A model generated the notes under the pieces. It saw only the letters and a program-made list of their open reading frames with translations, was not told the origin of the DNA and did no database searches. A stretch of DNA of 16,598 bases, from contig WJKD01000352.1 in assembly GCA_014729315.1 (NCBI GenBank), positions 1-16,598 on the forward strand, given 5' to 3'. Shown here in pieces: positions 14,485 to 16,598 of the stretch; the stretch's first letter is position 1, and the number at the start of each line of letters is the position of its first letter. The position numbers were made by a program, and so were the translations under genes. This stretch comes from Promethearchaeota archaeon (GTDB lineage: Archaea; Asgardarchaeota; Lokiarchaeia; Sigynarchaeales; SOKP01).

Positions 14485-16037
14485 TAGTTTAGGTTTTTAA
14501 TTGTATTTAACATCACTTTAAGTTGATCGTATATTTCCAATCGATATTCAACACCAATTTTAAAAAAAAGCAACGAAACCATCTTTTTTTCCAACTTTTC
14601 CGTTATGTCAAACTCTTCCATTAACTGGGACCAATTAACTGACTCTGATACTCTTATTCCAATCAATATTACTTTGTTTTCGTGTAACTTGTCGATAATC
14701 TCATCCACAAGACCCTTCCAAGAAACATCAATATGGTCCTTTCCCCGAGCATCTAAAATACAAAATACTCCATCAGCATCGTCAAGTTTTATCGAATCGT
14801 ATAAATAATTTTTTAATATCAAGCCATTTGAATATTGGAATATTTTTTCTTCATCATTATCTATAAATTGTTCATAAGTACCCAGTTCTTTTATTTCAGT
14901 GATAATTTGTAATCCAGGCGTCCAGAAAGGGGTTTCGGAAATAAAAACTAACTCTAAAGTGTTATTTTGGGAGAGTATCTTTTTAATCTCATCAAGCAAA
15001 TCGTCTTTTAATCTTTTTTCTTCTAGTTCTTGAGATTTAGTTATATAATGATAAGCGATTAAGCTAAAAGCATCTTCTATGTTATCACCAGTCAACGCGC
15101 TCGTTTCGATATAAGAGATTTGAGAAGATCCCATTCCGGATAGCTCGTTTGCTAAGTTTACACCCGTTTGATAATCAATACAACGCTCTTCAACTAAATC
15201 AGTCTTATTTCCAACAAGAACTATAGGTAAATCTTCTCTATTTATAAATTCCTTTAGTTCCTCGTACCACTTTTTTGCATTTAAATATGTATCATTGTCA
15301 GTTAAATCGAAAACAACAAAGGCCGCCTGAGCACCCATGTAATAGGTTTTGCGAAATCTTCGAAAAAATTGTTGAGCACCAATATCCCACAACGAAATGT
15401 TTATATCATTCCCAATGAATTCAAATTGATGCATTAATATATTTAAACCAATTGTAGGACGATAATCTTTCAGAAATTTTTTATCTACATATCTCCTTAC
15501 GATAGATGTTTTGCCAACTTCGTGATCGCCAATGATAATGAATTTAAAGCGATATATTCCGCCAGTATCGATCCTCATTTGATAAATCTGATTTTTTAGT
15601 CTCTCTTCGGTCTCCGCTTCGTATTCAAAATTTGGGATCTTTAACTGAATTTTCTCTTCTTCTTCGTTTATTATCTGGGCAGATTTTTCGGCTAAAAAAT
15701 ACGCATATGGTGAAATTTTATCTACTGAAGCCATTGTGTTTAAAACAAGGCTCAATGTAATTTTTTCATCAATTGAAATAAATAATAGTCGATGCTCATC
15801 CGTATCAAAGCTTGCCGTTCCAAATTTTCTAAAAGCAAACTCATTACGTATTCTCTCCAAAATGGGGTTTATTATTGCGGTTAAAACCGAAACAAGCTCC
15901 ATATCGACATTTTTACTTTTTTTTCCAGCGATTATTAATCCTTGATGATCTGAGATAATTAAAGCTTCAACATCGTTGTGCAAATTTTGGAATTTTCCAA
16001 ATAATTCGTTAAAAAGTTCTTCTTTATTAAGTGTCAA
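14484..16037 (-). CDS. Roadblock/LC7-like domain fused to a Ras-type small GTPase, with a degenerate GTPase-like C-terminal domain
   Basis: A protein of about 517 residues. Residues 1-120 look like a Roadblock/LC7 domain (NKEELFNELFGKFQNL, then ALIISDHQGLIIAG). A charged linker (121-160) leads to a full Ras-family G domain (164-335): G1 GDHEVGKTS (170-178), switch I Thr195 (RPTIG), G3 WDIGAQ (217-222), G4 NKTD (277-280) and G5 ETSA (311-314). In G3 the invariant Gly of DxxGQ is Ala221, with Gly at the position before; the catalytic Gln222 is kept. After a helical stretch (336-358), residues 360-512 look like a second GTPase-like fold without P-loop or NKxD (ADGVFCILDARG, KVILIGIRVSES). Roadblock proteins regulate small GTPases in Asgard archaea and eukaryotes, and bacterial MglB does so for MglA, so this is probably a self-regulated switch. 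TTG 16037 is chosen because GGAG lies eight bases upstream; GTG 16088 is the alternative. Confidence 0.85.
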   Translation of the reverse strand: MTLNKEELFNELFGKFQNLHNDVEALIISDHQGLIIAGKKSKNVDMELVSVLTAIINPILERIRNEFAFRKFGTASFDTDEHRLLFISIDEKITLSLVLNTMASVDKISPYAYFLAEKSAQIINEEEEKIQLKIPNFEYEAETEERLKNQIYQMRIDTGGIYRFKFIIIGDHEVGKTSIVRRYVDKKFLKDYRPTIGLNILMHQFEFIGNDINISLWDIGAQQFFRRFRKTYYMGAQAAFVVFDLTDNDTYLNAKKWYEELKEFINREDLPIVLVGNKTDLVEERCIDYQTGVNLANELSGMGSSQISYIETSALTGDNIEDAFSLIAYHYITKSQELEEKRLKDDLLDEIKKILSQNNTLELVFISETPFWTPGLQIITEIKELGTYEQFIDNDEEKIFQYSNGLILKNYLYDSIKLDDADGVFCILDARGKDHIDVSWKGLVDEIIDKLHENKVILIGIRVSESVNWSQLMEEFDITEKLEKKMVSLLFFKIGVEYRLEIYDQLKVMLNTIKNLN

Positions 16038-16214
16038 ATTGATTACTCCAAAAAAAAACCAAGTTTCATTAAATTTATTTAATGACACTATAATAATACT
16101 ATCAAAAAAATCTTTTTAAAACAATATTCTTAAAAAGATTCATTATTATTATTAATTTAACATCTCTCATATATTCTATCTATTAATTAACCTTTCTATT
16201 AGGAGAAAAAGCAC
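16038..16214. promoter_or_regulatory. divergent promoter region of the GTPase and RING genes
   Basis: About 177 A/T-rich bases between two divergent starts. Minus-strand TATA-like sequence TATTATTATAG (16088-16098) would start transcription about 30 bases before the preferred TTG. On the plus strand, CATATATTC (16169-16177) lies about 40 bases before the RING GTG, followed by the ribosome binding site AGGAGA (16201-16206). Shared control of the two genes is possible. Confidence 0.4.
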
Positions 16215-16598
16215 GTGCCAGACTGTATTATTTGCCATTTAGAGATTACAGATCCTAACAATCTTTTTGAATGTCCAAATAATCACCCCGTTCATAAGGA
16301 ATGTCTTATAGAATGGCTACAACATTCTCCTAATTGCCCTCTCTGTAATGAGCCATATTCTTTAGAAACTAAATCAAATCTTAAGTCTGACTTGGATAAG
16401 CGAGAAGAGGAGAAAAAAAAGAGTGAAGAAGACGAAGCACGAAAAGAACGAAATAATCAGATTAAAATCATTGCTGAAAAGATCATATTTTTAAAATTTC
16501 TCAACATGATTGAAACTTTAATAGAAAAAAAGGATTTCGAAGGAGCGTTAGATAGACTCAATTCTATTGACGAAAATAAACTTGAAACTGTTAAGAAA
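16215..16598 (+). CDS. RING-H2 zinc finger protein, probable ubiquitin E3 ligase-like (3' end outside window)
   Basis: The first 128 residues are visible. A complete RING-H2 pattern occupies residues 4-44: Cys4, Cys7, Cys20, His24, His27, Cys30, Cys41 and Cys44, with spacing C-x2-C-x12-C-x3-H-x2-H-x2-C-x10-C-x2-C. The three positions that contact ubiquitin-conjugating E2 enzymes in eukaryotic RINGs are all suitable: Ile6 between the first cysteines, Trp34 (ECLIEWL) and Pro42 (CPLC). After the finger comes a highly charged helix, probably coiled coil (about 60-85, KREEEKKKSEEDEARKER), then a helical region (90-128). Some Asgard archaea have E1, E2 and RING genes; this protein probably brings an E2 to a target through its helical part. 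The GTG start lies nine bases after GGAG. It is divergent from the Roadblock-GTPase gene. Confidence 0.85.
   Translation, partial: MPDCIICHLEITDPNNLFECPNNHPVHKECLIEWLQHSPNCPLCNEPYSLETKSNLKSDLDKREEEKKKSEEDEARKERNNQIKIIAEKIIFLKFLNMIETLIEKKDFEGALDRLNSIDENKLETVKK

Noticed and set aside
1..16598. tRNA, rRNA, CRISPR array, transposase or integrase genes
   Set aside because: No GGTTCGAATCC-type arm, spaced repeat array, or transposase/integrase motifs were found on either strand.

Overview
This 16.6-kb, very AT-rich window most likely comes from an Asgard (Lokiarchaeia-like) archaeon. The archaeal markers are a 71-residue histone, TATA-like boxes placed 25-35 bases before starts, T-tract terminators and a mix of ATG, GTG and TTG starts with GGAG-type ribosome binding sites. 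The Asgard markers are at the right end: a protein that joins a Roadblock/LC7-like domain to a Ras-type small GTPase, and, read divergently from it, a canonical RING-H2 zinc finger protein with E2-contact positions like those of eukaryotic ubiquitin E3 ligases. No tRNA, rRNA, CRISPR array, insertion sequence or phage gene was seen.

Layout. 1-360: 3' end of a metallo-beta-lactamase-fold hydrolase. 442-657 (-): histone with a hairpin/T-tract terminator. 658-1400: long AT-rich gap holding a possible small RNA (about 780-891) and the promoter of the next gene. 1401-4321 (+): a GPH-type sugar/cation symporter followed by an FAD-dependent oxidoreductase, probably one transcript. 4663-5730 (+): a decarboxylating dehydrogenase of the isopropylmalate/isocitrate family, convergent with 5786-6955 (-), an M24 'pita-bread' protein whose metal ligands are mostly replaced.

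10127-7062 (-): a tight four-gene operon of a sarcosine/dimethylglycine-methyltransferase-like enzyme, a DUF2064 (TIGR04282-like) nucleotidyl/glycosyltransferase, a TIGR04283-like family-2 glycosyltransferase and a second SAM methyltransferase. The two central families are known from arsenosugar-type clusters, but no radical-SAM ArsS is adjacent, so the operon probably makes some methylated, glycosylated small molecule. 10234-10722 (+): a DUF454/YbaN membrane protein divergent from that operon. 10990-11478 (+): a SlyD-like FKBP prolyl isomerase with a Cys/His-rich tail.

14321-11546 (-): three separately spaced genes encoding a short QueG-like double [4Fe-4S] protein, a seven-helix membrane protein of unknown family and a radical SAM/SPASM enzyme. 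16037-14484 (-): the Roadblock-GTPase fusion, whose C-terminal third looks like a second, nucleotide-binding-dead GTPase domain. 16215-16598 (+): the start of the RING-H2 protein, cut by the window end.

The most novel-looking parts are the Roadblock/GTPase/pseudo-GTPase protein next to a RING-H2 gene, and the four-gene methyltransferase/glycosyltransferase operon.
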